Source: Drechmeria coniospora (taxonomy: Eukaryota > Ascomycota > Sordariomycetes > Hypocreales > Ophiocordycipitaceae). From it: a stretch of 64,000 nt of DNA. Shown piece after piece: positions 1 to 9,764 of the stretch. Numbering within the stretch: position 1 is the first letter of the stretch; every line of letters starts with the position of its first letter. Where the stretch lies: contig NC_054391.1 of assembly GCF_001625195.1 (NCBI RefSeq), forward strand, positions 5,033,157 to 5,097,156. Direction: 5' to 3'. The notes below the pieces were generated by a model. The model saw only the letters and a list, made by a program, of their open reading frames with translations. It did no database searches and was not told where the DNA came from. The position numbers and the translations under genes are program-made.

Positions 1-60
1 GGGCGCACGGCAGCGGGCAATACGAACGGCACGGATGCGTGACGGCATTTGGGGGCCGGC

Positions 61-146
61 AGGAGAGGCGAGGAGAGGCGAAGAGAGGCGAGGCGAGGCA
101 AAGAGAGACGAGGCGAGGCAAAGAGAGGCGAGGCAAGGCTGAGGCG
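61..146. repeat. Purine-rich GGCGAG/AGAGGCG simple repeat
   Basis: Imperfect tandem copies of a roughly 10-base purine unit (AGAGGCGAGG and variants) fill this stretch. It looks like a degenerate microsatellite and there is no sign that it is translated. Confidence 0.75.
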
Positions 147-556
147 TCGTCCCTTTGGCCATGCGTCGTCTGTCGCACAGCCTTGCGACACGGCCAAACG
201 GCGAGCCAAGGCAGACCAGCCCCCTTTGGGCCGTCGTGTCATGATTATTATTAGGGCCGCCGCACTATTTCGGGTGCCTGGATTCTAGTGCCAGGTGAAG
301 CTTCGACTCGGGGGCAGCCATGCCCTTGTCCGCTTAGCGGTTCGACGCGATGCGCCGTGGCACCTGGGCAGACGCCGTGTTGACACGCACGGCGTTCGCG
401 GCGAGCGCACAGTACGGCGCACGGAGTGCCGGATGGAACAGACGCAGCACGGCCAGTGCAGGCAGCAGTGGCCAGTACCACCTAGTAGTATGCTGTCCGT
501 ATCGTAGTATGCTGTCCGTTTCGTACAGTGCAGGCAGACCACCGAGTAGGTGCTCC

Positions 557-642
557 GTACAGTCACTTGACAAAAGTGACGATTCAGTTTTGGTAGCGCC
601 ACTCCTACAAATTGAATCGACATTTTTGCCACCCCACTGTAC
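557..642 (+). repeat. 86-bp inverted-repeat element, copy 1
   Basis: The element begins GTACAGT and ends ACTGTAC, so its ends are inverted copies. Inside, the arm GACGATTCAGTTTTG pairs imperfectly with CAAATTGAATCGAC, leaving a loop of about 18 nt. A copy of the same length and nearly the same sequence lies at 55246-55331, and a shortened copy at 7886-7941. It resembles a very short MITE or hairpin element with no coding capacity. Confidence 0.7.
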
Positions 643-1765
643 CTCTACTGTACTGTACTGTACAGTAAGTGCTAGGTACCTAGTAGGCACTCGTACCTGT
701 AGAGGCACGTTCAACGGTACGAGCAACATTACCGCACGCTGGTGCAAGCCGAGCCTCGGGGCGGATTCGCTTCCTCGTTCCCGTGGCGAGCACGAGTACC
801 TCGCGGGTCACGGTACGCCAACGTCGCCGTCCCCGCCTCCCCGCCATCGGGTACAGGTACTCGTCCGTGACTAGCACAGGCACCTGGTACCTGCCTAGTA
901 CCTGCTAGGCAACTGGAGGACCGCCGAGCACAGCCATCCCGCTCTCCGGCTCCCCCCCAAGAAGCGACCACGACGACCGCTGCGCGCGCCGCCCACCACA
1001 GCTGCACCCATCACCGCCCACCGCCGCCCGTCACCACCCACACACCTCCACCACCACCTCCACTTCCACCCACCTCCACCTCCACCCATCACCACCCGCC
1101 TCCACCCATCACCATCCATCACGACGACGACGACGACGACGACGACGATCCCACCTCTCGCTCGCGACACCCCCCCCGCACCCCCCTCCCCCCGCCCCAT
1201 ACCTAGGTCTGCATGTGCATGCGTGTGCAGGCCCATGTCATGTCCGCTGCCTGCAGGTCGGCCGACAGGCCAGCGCGGAGCGTGAGCAGATCGCCCGTTT
1301 GCGAGCCCCCCAGGCACGGCCAAGGCGGGAGTGCGAGCTGCCCTCGCAGGGTGGTGTCCCCGCTGCCGTGCGACGCTGCCTCGCCCGCCCTGTGCCTTCA
1401 TCGGAGCCTGCGCAGCCGTACATGGCAGCCCTGGCCGGCGCTCTGCGGTCGGGGGGCTCGTCGAGACTGGGGGTGCCATGGTGCGGTGCCCTGCCGTGGG
1501 CTGCGCTGCAGACGGACCGGACCAGACCAGACCAGACCTGATCCCGTTTCTGTTTCCGTCCTGGCCGGCAGTGTTGCGTCCTGGAGATATTTAACTTGAG
1601 CCTCCCTCCCCCGTCGACCCGGTGCCGAGCTGGACCTTTTCCCTCCCCATCAGCGAAGCCATCTTGGACGCGTGCCCTTTCCTACCTGCGTGTGCCTGCC
1701 TACCTTTATCCTTATACCTTCATCGACTCCCCCCCCCTCGGATACGCACGCCCAGCAGCATTGCA

Positions 1766-1913
1766 TTCGACATCATCTTCGACATCACCTTCAACATCAC
1801 CTTCAACATCACCTCCGACATCACCCTCGACATCACCTTCGACATCACCTTCGACATCACCTTCGACATCACCTTCGACATCATCTTCGACATCATCTTC
1901 GACATCATCCTCG
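1766..1913 (+). repeat. 12-bp tandem repeat (TTCGACATCACC type) in bZIP leader
   Basis: About twelve head-to-tail copies of a 12-base unit, TTCGACATCACC or TTCGACATCATC, with a few substitutions. It lies about 120 nt upstream of the bZIP start codon. The unit length is a multiple of three, so all three forward frames stay open through it. One of those frames is continuous with the bZIP reading frame but has no ATG. Confidence 0.85.
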
Positions 1914-2029
1914 ACCGACATCATCCTCGACGTCACCTGCCTGGCGACTTCACCACCGGCTCGCCCCCCGCCTCTCCCGCCCGTCCCTCTCCCCTCCCTC
2001 CGCCCGCCGAGATCGACACGTACCATCGA

Positions 2030-2494
2030 ATGACGCAGCACTGTGGGCTTGACTCGCACGCCATGTCCATGTTCGCCATGCCCCAGCACGCCTACGCCTA
2101 CGGCCCGTCACCGGCGCCCGCTCGGCACTACGCCACCCACGGCACGAGCAGCGCCTTCAGCAGCTCGGCGCACCCCGACGAGGACTGGACCAAAATCTCC
2201 GACCTCGCCGAGCGCAGGAGGATACAGAACCGCATCGCCCAGCGCAACTACCGTATGACCCCTCGCCTCCACCGGCCGCCGAGGCGAGCGACGCAGCTGA
2301 CGTAGGGTGGCAACGGCAGGCAAGAAGCTCAAGCGCAGGCTCGAAGATCTCGAACGCCGCGCCGGTTCCTCGGACGAAGGCGAGCCCGACAAGAAGCGGA
2401 CCCTCGGCGCGAGCAAGGGCGGCAAGCGGCAGCAGGCCGCGGCCAAGGCGCGCAAGACGCCCGCCAAGCCGCCGACGCCCGCCAAGCCGGCCGC

Positions 2495-2529
<35 letters not shown>

Positions 2530-3079
2530 TCACGCCGCCCATGGACGCCGCCGACGACGTCGTCTTCACCTCGCCCGTCTACGGCGAGCGCGACCGGTCC
2601 CGCACGCCGCCCATCTTCTCCTACACGCCCTACCCGGCGCCCGACGAGCTGCTGCTCGACCCCTACGCCTCGGCCCAGCCGTACCCGAACATGGCGGCGC
2701 CCTCGGACCCGTACCCGACCTACCTCGCCGCCGCCTCGGCCATGCCGTCGACGCTGCCGTCGATGACGCACTTTACCGAGGCCCTCAAGAGGGAGTCGTA
2801 CCCGAGCGACGCCGGCATGAGCTCCTACCTCCACTACGCCTTCATGCCGGGCGTCGAGATGACGCTGCCGGGCCCGTACGACGCCTCGCACCCTCATGTG
2901 AGTCTCGCCCGGTGCCTCCCCCGTGGCCGAGAGGGCTCACGCTGACGACGGGCGACCAGACGCCTCCGCTGTCGCACTCGTACGATCACTCGGCCTCGTG
3001 CTCCGAGACCGGCTACGAGTACCCGACGACACCCCTGTCGATGCCGGGCTCTCCTGGCACCGTCGTGCAACAGCAGTGA
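2030..3079 (+). CDS. bZIP transcription factor
   Basis: A 306-aa basic leucine zipper regulator, expected to bind DNA as a dimer in the nucleus. Exons are 2030-2252, 2320-2897 and 2960-3079. The first junction rebuilds the basic region (RRRIQNRIAQRNYR followed by KKLKRRLEDLERR), which carries the bZIP N-x7-R signature at about residues 60-85. After it come a Lys/Ala-rich linker, a glutamine run of about 11 residues (CAG repeat near 2498-2528), and a Pro/Tyr-rich C-terminal half typical of an activation domain. The last 40 codons are confirmed by an in-frame third exon ending in QQQ and a stop. ATG 2030 is the first Met in frame. The zipper is short, as in other fungal bZIPs of this subgroup. 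Target genes cannot be deduced. Confidence 0.88.
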
Positions 3080-3104
3080 TGAGCGGCGGCGCGTGGTCAC
3101 CCCT

Positions 3105-3262
3105 TTTCATCATCATGACGACCATCTTCATCACCAGAATCTTCATCACCAACATCGTCATTACCACCATCATCATAACCGCCATCATCACCGCCTCCAC
3201 CTCCACCACCACCATCATCACCACCACCACCACCACCACCACCACCATCATCATCACTCTCC
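3105..3262 (+). repeat. CAT/CAC trinucleotide repeat after bZIP stop
   Basis: An imperfect (CAT)n/(CAC)n microsatellite starts about 25 nt after the bZIP stop codon and becomes a nearly pure CAC run at about 3222-3245. It would lie in the 3' untranslated region. A poly-His frame runs through it but starts without an ATG. Confidence 0.85.
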
Positions 3263-3943
3263 TCCTCCAACAAGGTTCAGGCCTGGCTCCCCCGTGGGAG
3301 CCCTGCACTCTACCATGTACGTTTGCGTCCGACGCAATGGACGCGAAGCAACGAAACGAAGGCAGCGCCTGTCCGGTCTCGAGGGAGAAAAGGTCGTCGC
3401 CGGCGTGGGAAAGGGACGACGGACCATGTACGAGGCATCGCAGGGCGACGGTCCCGCCCTGCGAGACGAGAGCTGATTTCTCGGGGCACGTCGTCGAGAC
3501 ATGATGATTCCTGCTGCCATGAGTTGATGACCCGGCGTTCACTGTATCCTTTTTTGTTTTCTCTTCTTCCTCCCCATTTTCGGGACGACGCCGATCCTGC
3601 TTGGGCGTTTTGACGGGCGAATGGGGCAAAGGCGAGCGAGGTAGCTAGCTAGATATCCGTTGCGAATGGCAAATTGACATGCGATGACGCGCACGAGACA
3701 CGACGAAGCTTTCCTCTCGGAGACATGGTGGCCGTCGACGCTCGTTCCCTCCGTCTCGCAGCCGAGGCTCCATGAAGGGAAATGAAAAGACCAAGGCTCG
3801 GCGCGTCCATAGCAGGCGACGGAGGAGGGACGAGGGGACGAATCGTGGCCGCCTCGGCCGTCGACGGCGCGGGAACCGGCATCGATGGCTTCCGTCGTGT
3901 GCCTCGGAGCCGATACCCCTCCCACCCACGACGAGGCGCGCAC

Positions 3944-4047
3944 GGGGCAGGGCAGGGCAGCACAGGGCAGGGCAGCACAGCAAAGTACAGGGCAGCACAG
4001 CACGGGGCAGCACAGCACGGGGCAGCACGGGGCAGCACAGAGCAGGG
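3944..4047 (+). repeat. GGGCAGCACAGCAC-type tandem repeat
   Basis: Short imperfect copies of CAGCACGGGGCAGCACAG follow each other here. No protein is supported on either strand. Confidence 0.75.
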
Positions 4048-6605
4048 GGGTTGCGCGCGCCGGTGGTGGTGATTGTGCGAGCGGAGCAGTCGACTCGGCG
4101 ACCTCCCTCGCCGCCGCGCAACCCCAGCGTCGGACGAATGGCCCGCCGTGGACATGGGCTCCCGTCGGCCACGCCTGCAGGTATGCTCAGCTGGCCACGG
4201 GATACTCTTTCGGTTGCGCAACCAGCAACGTCTCGTGGCACAGACGACGGGGGACGGACGGGAGGGGGGCGACGGGGGGCCAGGGGAGGGCGCGAAGAGA
4301 GCATGGGGAGGGCCGAGGAGGGGGGGGATGGTCGACGCAGGCCCCCATGCTTGCGTGTTGGCGGCCGACATGGCGCTGGCCGAATGGCACGGCAAAAGGC
4401 AGCCTGACGCTCGCAACTGTACGGTGCACGGCAGCCGCCTGTATGCATCGACTGACGGACCGACCGACGGACCGACCGACCGGCTGGCATGGAGAGTCGG
4501 AGACGCATGCGACGTTGGAAAAGGGGGGGGGGCGAGGCGTGCCGGTGGAGAGACGTCGTGGACCCGCGTATTGGCTCGTCGAGGCTGGGACCTGTCAACG
4601 GCGTGCAACATTGCTCCGCCCGGCCGCACAGCTCGTACATGCACAAGCGCAGCACTTGTACGGCAGGGAAATGCGGCCAAGCAGTCTCTTGTTCGTTGGA
4701 CGTCGCCGAGCACGTCGGCAGGGCAGAGGCACGAGGGCCCCCAAACCCTGCCCTCTCGTCCTCTGCCCCATGGCCGGACGAGCTTCAGGCAGGTCGGAGC
4801 GGACAGGCTGTCAAAGGTGGCCGAGAGATTGTGTGTGTCGTATCGACCAGAGGAGGCGTCGGTCTCGGGATGGTTCAAGGGCCTCGACCCCCGCGAGGTG
4901 ATGGTGCGGTGGTTGGTGGTTGGTGACGGGGCGCTTTCCCGAGATGCAGCTCTCGTGGGAGGTTAGCTCACGGAACGGAGTACCGTACGCACACTGTACA
5001 CTGTGCAGGGTACCTTTCGAAGAACAGTACGGCACACTGTACACCGTACTTGCACCTACTGCACTGCACTGTGCGGTAGGTAGTAGGTACTAGGTGCTAG
5101 GTACTAGAGCTAGACACGGAGCGGTGCAGCGGCGCAGCGGTGCGGGTTACTTGATGCATGCCTTGTACGGAGCACTGCTCCATGTACTGTACTGTACTGA
5201 ACATGCAAATGCCTGGGCATATACAGGTAATACAAGCACAACTTCATTTGGTGTATCAGCCCAGTACTTGCAAGTACCTGTGCCGGCTGCTCCTACAGTA
5301 CGATCATGTACCTGTACCTGTCATGGGCTCCGACCGCACCTACAAGTGCTTGCAGCCTACAGGTAGTAGTACATCTGGGAAGGTCTTTATGTGCATGCAA
5401 GCACCGTACACTTACTGCACTGTGCCTTGTAGTTCTGTACCGAATCACAGGTATACTTGTGCAGATATTACCATGTGTTACAACTACAATATGTACCTGT
5501 CGTGTTCGAGCAGGTGGATAGACGTGCAAGTACTGTATTTAATAATACATGCACTCCTTACGGAGTACAGTACAAGTGCGCTTGGTTCGGTCCAAGCAAG
5601 CACACCTACAACGCTTGCAGAGTAACAAAGGTACAGACATGTACGGAGCAACATGCAGCACAGTATCGCTCCGTACATGAAATTCAGTACATGCATAGGT
5701 ACTAATGTATGTACAGAGTCGGTGGTGCGTGTGCAGAGTACTCAAAGTCGAAATCGAAACATCGAATCAAGTCACATGATTGGCTAGGCGTGCTCGTACG
5801 GGACAGTTTCCTCCAACCGTGCACGAGTGCCCATCTCCAACAACGATCGACGGGCAGCGACCTACGGACGCATGACGCACATGTACGGGACGCGCATCCG
5901 AACCTCGCCATCCTTGTCGTCGAGGCAGCTCAACCGAGGCCTCAACGTCCAACGACATGGGCATGCCGGCCTCGGTGGAGCGTCATGGACGTCACTGGCG
6001 GGCAACGTGGAGAGTCGTCGACGAAAAGGTAGGTAGGGAATCGACGTCGTGGCTGACCCTCGCCGCCCAGCAAAGTCGGACGCGAGGGAGACCAGACAAG
6101 CCCGCCAGGTTCACGCCGTTTCCCCGCCGGCCGAACAGCACAGCCTCGGCCGCGATGAATCGAATCTCGGACGACACCATGGCTCCCAACTTGTCCACGT
6201 GCATGTGCACAAACACGCACAAACACGCACGGGGACGAGAGATGATGCCGTCAAGGTGGTGGAAGGAACAAGATTCCCCGGCAGGCATCTCGTGGAGCCC
6301 ACGGCCCGCGCACAGTTGCCCAGACACCACCTGTGCTCGTGCACGTAGGAGCGCGGCGCGGTAGTAGGGCACATGTGGATGACTGGATGATTCTGCCGGC
6401 ACCCAGCCGTCGGTGGCACGATGTCGGTTCGCATCGGCAGGGCGCGAATCGTCCTTGCGAGGATTGCCTCTCTCTCACCAACATCGGCCTCTTGGAGGGA
6501 AGGCGCTTTCCTTGCGGTGGACATGAAGGAGAAAACGCCGTTGTAGCGCAAGCGTGAATGCATTTGCATGGTGATGCGTAGGAAGGAGTTGAACTAGCCG
6601 GTATG

Positions 6606-7268
6606 AGATCTGCGCGGTACGGAATGGTAGCGGTCCGGGTACCGATACAGTCTACAGTCGGTCCTTGGATGAGGCAGCATAGCAAGCAAAATACCTACTC
6701 GGATTAATGGATTACCAACAACTATTTAATTAAATTAATAGATAACGAATCAATGGTAGTAGTCGTCAGAGCGCTGTACTCGGTGTCGGTACGGAGCACA
6801 GCGCTGACTTGGCCTGTATCAGTGGTGAGCGGTAATAATTACTGCCTTAGTAGGTACCTAGTACGGAGCGATAGGAGCACAGGTACCGGTACAGTCTACT
6901 GTAAAGTCGGTCTTTGGACGGGGCAGCATGTCAAGCAGAGTCGTCGTCAGAGTAAGCACAGTGCTGACTTGGCCTGTATCAGTGGTGCGCGGTAATTACG
7001 GAGCGATAGGAGCACAGTACTGATACAGTCTACAGTCGGCCCTTGGACGGAGCAGCATAACGAGCAGAATAGTCGTCTGCACTTGGTATCGGTATGGAGC
7101 ACAGTGCCGACTTGGCCTGTTCCAGTGGTGCGCGGTACGGAGCGGTAGGAGTTCAGGTACCGATACAGTCTACCGGCGGCCCTTGGACGGAGCAGCGCTA
7201 CAAGCAAAAATAGTCGTCAGAGTAATATCAATACCACACTTGGCCTCGGTACGGAGCACAGTGTACGT
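6606..7268 (+). repeat. Long-unit tandem repeat, about four copies of 125-190 bp
   Basis: Four degenerate copies share the blocks GTGCTGACTTGGCCTGTATC, TACGGAGCGATAGGAGCACAG, GATACAGTCTACAGTCGG and CCTTGGACGGAGCAGCAT, in that order. The clearest copies start near 6755, 6941 and 7069. Partial copies lie at 6606-6690 and 7210-7268. The second copy carries an insertion containing a TACCTAGTAC motif. No coding function is visible. It could be a decayed minisatellite or the remnant of a repeated element. Confidence 0.8.
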
Positions 7269-7885
7269 GTAGCTATTGTCCTGTAGCACGACCACGAAGC
7301 ACACCTTACACCTACTTGCACTTGCACATGCAAGTACCGTCGGAGCGAGTGAGTCAACTTGGACATGTACCGACACGGAAATGTACGTGCAAGGAATACT
7401 CCGTCCTTGCGAGAGAAACTTCCACGCACGATGGAGAGGTCGAGGGATACTCGGATTACGATTCAATACAATACGCATACCTATCCATGCACGTGAATTG
7501 CTTGCAGAGTACGGAGTGTTGTACTTGTTACTGCAATTTCATACACTAGCTTGCCAAAGTAAGTACCTCCAGTAATACCCAAGTCACCGACTTCTACGGA
7601 GTGTTGTATTACTGCAATTTCACAGGTACCTACTAGTACACTAACATGCCAAAGTACCTCAAGTGCCCAAGTCCCCTACTTCTACGGAGCACTACTTGTA
7701 GGTGTACTTTTAGATGTACTTGCATGTACACATGCACGGAGTACGGAGTACTTACGCATGCTCGGAATTACACGTCGGTGACGTGTACTTGTACTTCGTA
7801 CTGTAGGTGTGCTGCAACTTTTGCAAGTACCGTAGGTATCAAGGTACTAGGCTTAATAATTACTTGCTAGGTCGGGACAACACAA

Positions 7886-7941
7886 GTACGATTCGCTACG
7901 ACCATTACAAAGTGAATCGACACTTTTGCCGCACCTGGTAC
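7886..7941 (+). repeat. 86-bp inverted-repeat element, shortened copy 3
   Basis: This 56-nt stretch starts and ends in GTAC and matches the right half of the 86-bp element (AAAGTGAATCGACACTTTTGCC against AAATTGAATCGACATTTTTGCC). Part of the left arm is deleted. Confidence 0.55.
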
Positions 7942-9764
7942 AAGTAAGAACATGTACTGTACTTAATTACATGCCAAGTGTAACACATATGGGGAGGTGT
8001 GCCCATGTTGACAATAAGTAGATCAATCAGGCCAAATGGCCAAAACTGTCAAAAGATCCGCCAGCATCCGCACTTCGTGTGGGTACTGCGCCTCACATTC
8101 GCTTGAAAGGCCTTCGCGTATGGCGCGCCTTACACCAAGTCTGCACTAAAGCACCCCTAGCACGTGCTCCGTACACTTGCTGTACTGTACTTATTACTTG
8201 CTTACTTGGATGTACTTGCCCTCGAGGTGCCGGCTACAGCACTCTACTTTGGTATTATGGTATTATTACAAGGAATTGCGCATGCGCGTACTTGTACGGA
8301 GCACGGTAAGCATTACTCCGTACAAGTGTACTGTAAAGTGCAAGTACTCCTTGTGCACCCCGTAGTGATGAACAAGTAATACAACTAGTGTACTCCGTAC
8401 AGGCTACGGCATCCCTCAACTCCACGCTCGGTGCGGCGCTCCCTCTTTGTGGGCCGGTCGGGCGCGACAGATGATGACTTGTGATTACTTGCAAGTACCT
8501 GTACGGAGGACAAGTCCCCTGTAATGACAGCGCACAAGCAAAGGCTTGTCCTCCGCACTCCGTACAGGTGCCTGTACATGCACTACAGCAGAGTGCTTGC
8601 AGTATTTCCACGTACCAGCCAGGTAATTTCGAGTACTGTACTGCATTCCGGCTAATACTTAATTACTTATTACTTAATACCCAGCACTTGAGAGTATTGG
8701 TAGGGAGCCCACGTACTAACCTAATTGGCACAATCGGAGCCGCGGCTTGGCAACCGGAACTGGATGCGCGTTCCCTCTCTAGGTTAGCGCTTGTATTATT
8801 CAATTTTGGCATCGTTGCACGACCTACGCCTAATTAGATCATGGTCGAGAAAAGTCGTCGCGCAGCCTCGAGGCTGAATTGGGCCTTTCGAGGAATCAAT
8901 ACTCGTACGTGGCCGAGTACGGCCATTTCAAGGCATCATATCATGAGTCGCCATGAGCAATACTCCTTATACCTCACGGACATGGTCATCCTTTCGGCCC
9001 CCCATGGCTTCCAAAAAGGTGCTCTGCTGGGGAATTGTTGTTCCTCCCACGCCGTTGGCGGATGCCCCTGCGTCACGGCACCCTCATGGTCATGTTGTTC
9101 ACGGGAAAGCGATGCCTCGCACCGCCTCTGCCATCCACCTTGATCTACCGCAGCGGACCATGAGTGGGTCGGCAGAGGCAAGCAAGCTGAAAGCAATTGG
9201 CTGCGGCGGAAGCAGACATCTCCCAAGCACCATCAAGCTCGCCATGCTGACTCGTGCTTGCTTGCAGCCGTCCCCTTGGTGCGAATCGGCCTGCGGCCTG
9301 TCGTCAAATCATCGCCGCACCCTGCGGGCGTCATGTCGGCCAAGGCAACTCCGGAATTTCGTTGCCTTCGGTTGCTCCTCGTCGTCGTCGAGGGACCATA
9401 CTTACTTGCATGAACGCACCCGTCCGTCCACGCGGAGCTTCGACGGATACCCATATGACAGGGTGCAATGCCGAGTACGACGATGACTATTACTTACTTA
9501 CGTACTTGGCATCTGTCCATGAAGGAGTGCACTTATGGAGCGACCGACCAAGCTCGTGCTCTGCTGCACCTACTTACTTACGCAAGCTTTGCACTCTAGT
9601 ACATCCTGCTCCGTGTACTTACTTATATCGTGCGGGATCCGGCCGTGATTCCCCTGCGCGGTACACCTCGTCTCTCCTCCCTCACCAACCGTTCCTCTCC
9701 TTCATCCCCTTCCGCCGCCCGTCTTCACCAGCAGAGGAAAAGGAGGAGCGTTGGCGGAGAGATC

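Larger units (their letters stand above)
1..1764. other. Intergenic, no gene recognised
   Basis: Reading frames are open here on both strands because of high GC, but none has a recognisable domain, start context or splice pattern. The stretch holds purine-rich GGCGAG-type repeats (about 61-146), one copy of an 86-bp inverted-repeat element (557-642), GTAC-rich sequence (480-720 and 850-910), and CCACC and CGA triplet repeats (about 1020-1150). It is probably distal upstream DNA of the bZIP gene. Confidence 0.6.
3080..9764. other. 6.7-kb gene-poor desert between bZIP and subtilase
   Basis: No conserved coding sequence was recognised. The first part (3260-4970) is GC-rich with long but meaningless frames on both strands. 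From about 4975 the sequence becomes AT-richer and is crowded with GTAC, TACGGAGTAC and TTGCAAGTAC motifs (4975-5720, 7270-8000, 8150-8620). A tandem repeat (6606-7268) and a shortened 86-bp element (7886-7941) lie inside. The last 150 nt before the subtilase ATG are pyrimidine-rich (about 9660-9735), as expected for its promoter or leader. Confidence 0.6.

Noticed and set aside
3093..3476. Poly-histidine frame downstream of bZIP
   Set aside because: It begins without an ATG and most of it is a CAC/CAT microsatellite in the likely 3' untranslated region.
3645..4901. Long overlapping frames on both strands after the bZIP gene
   Set aside because: Several frames of 200-400 codons are open at once on both strands, built from low-complexity GGGCAGCAC and CGACGG repeats, with no domain or splice pattern. 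GC content explains them.
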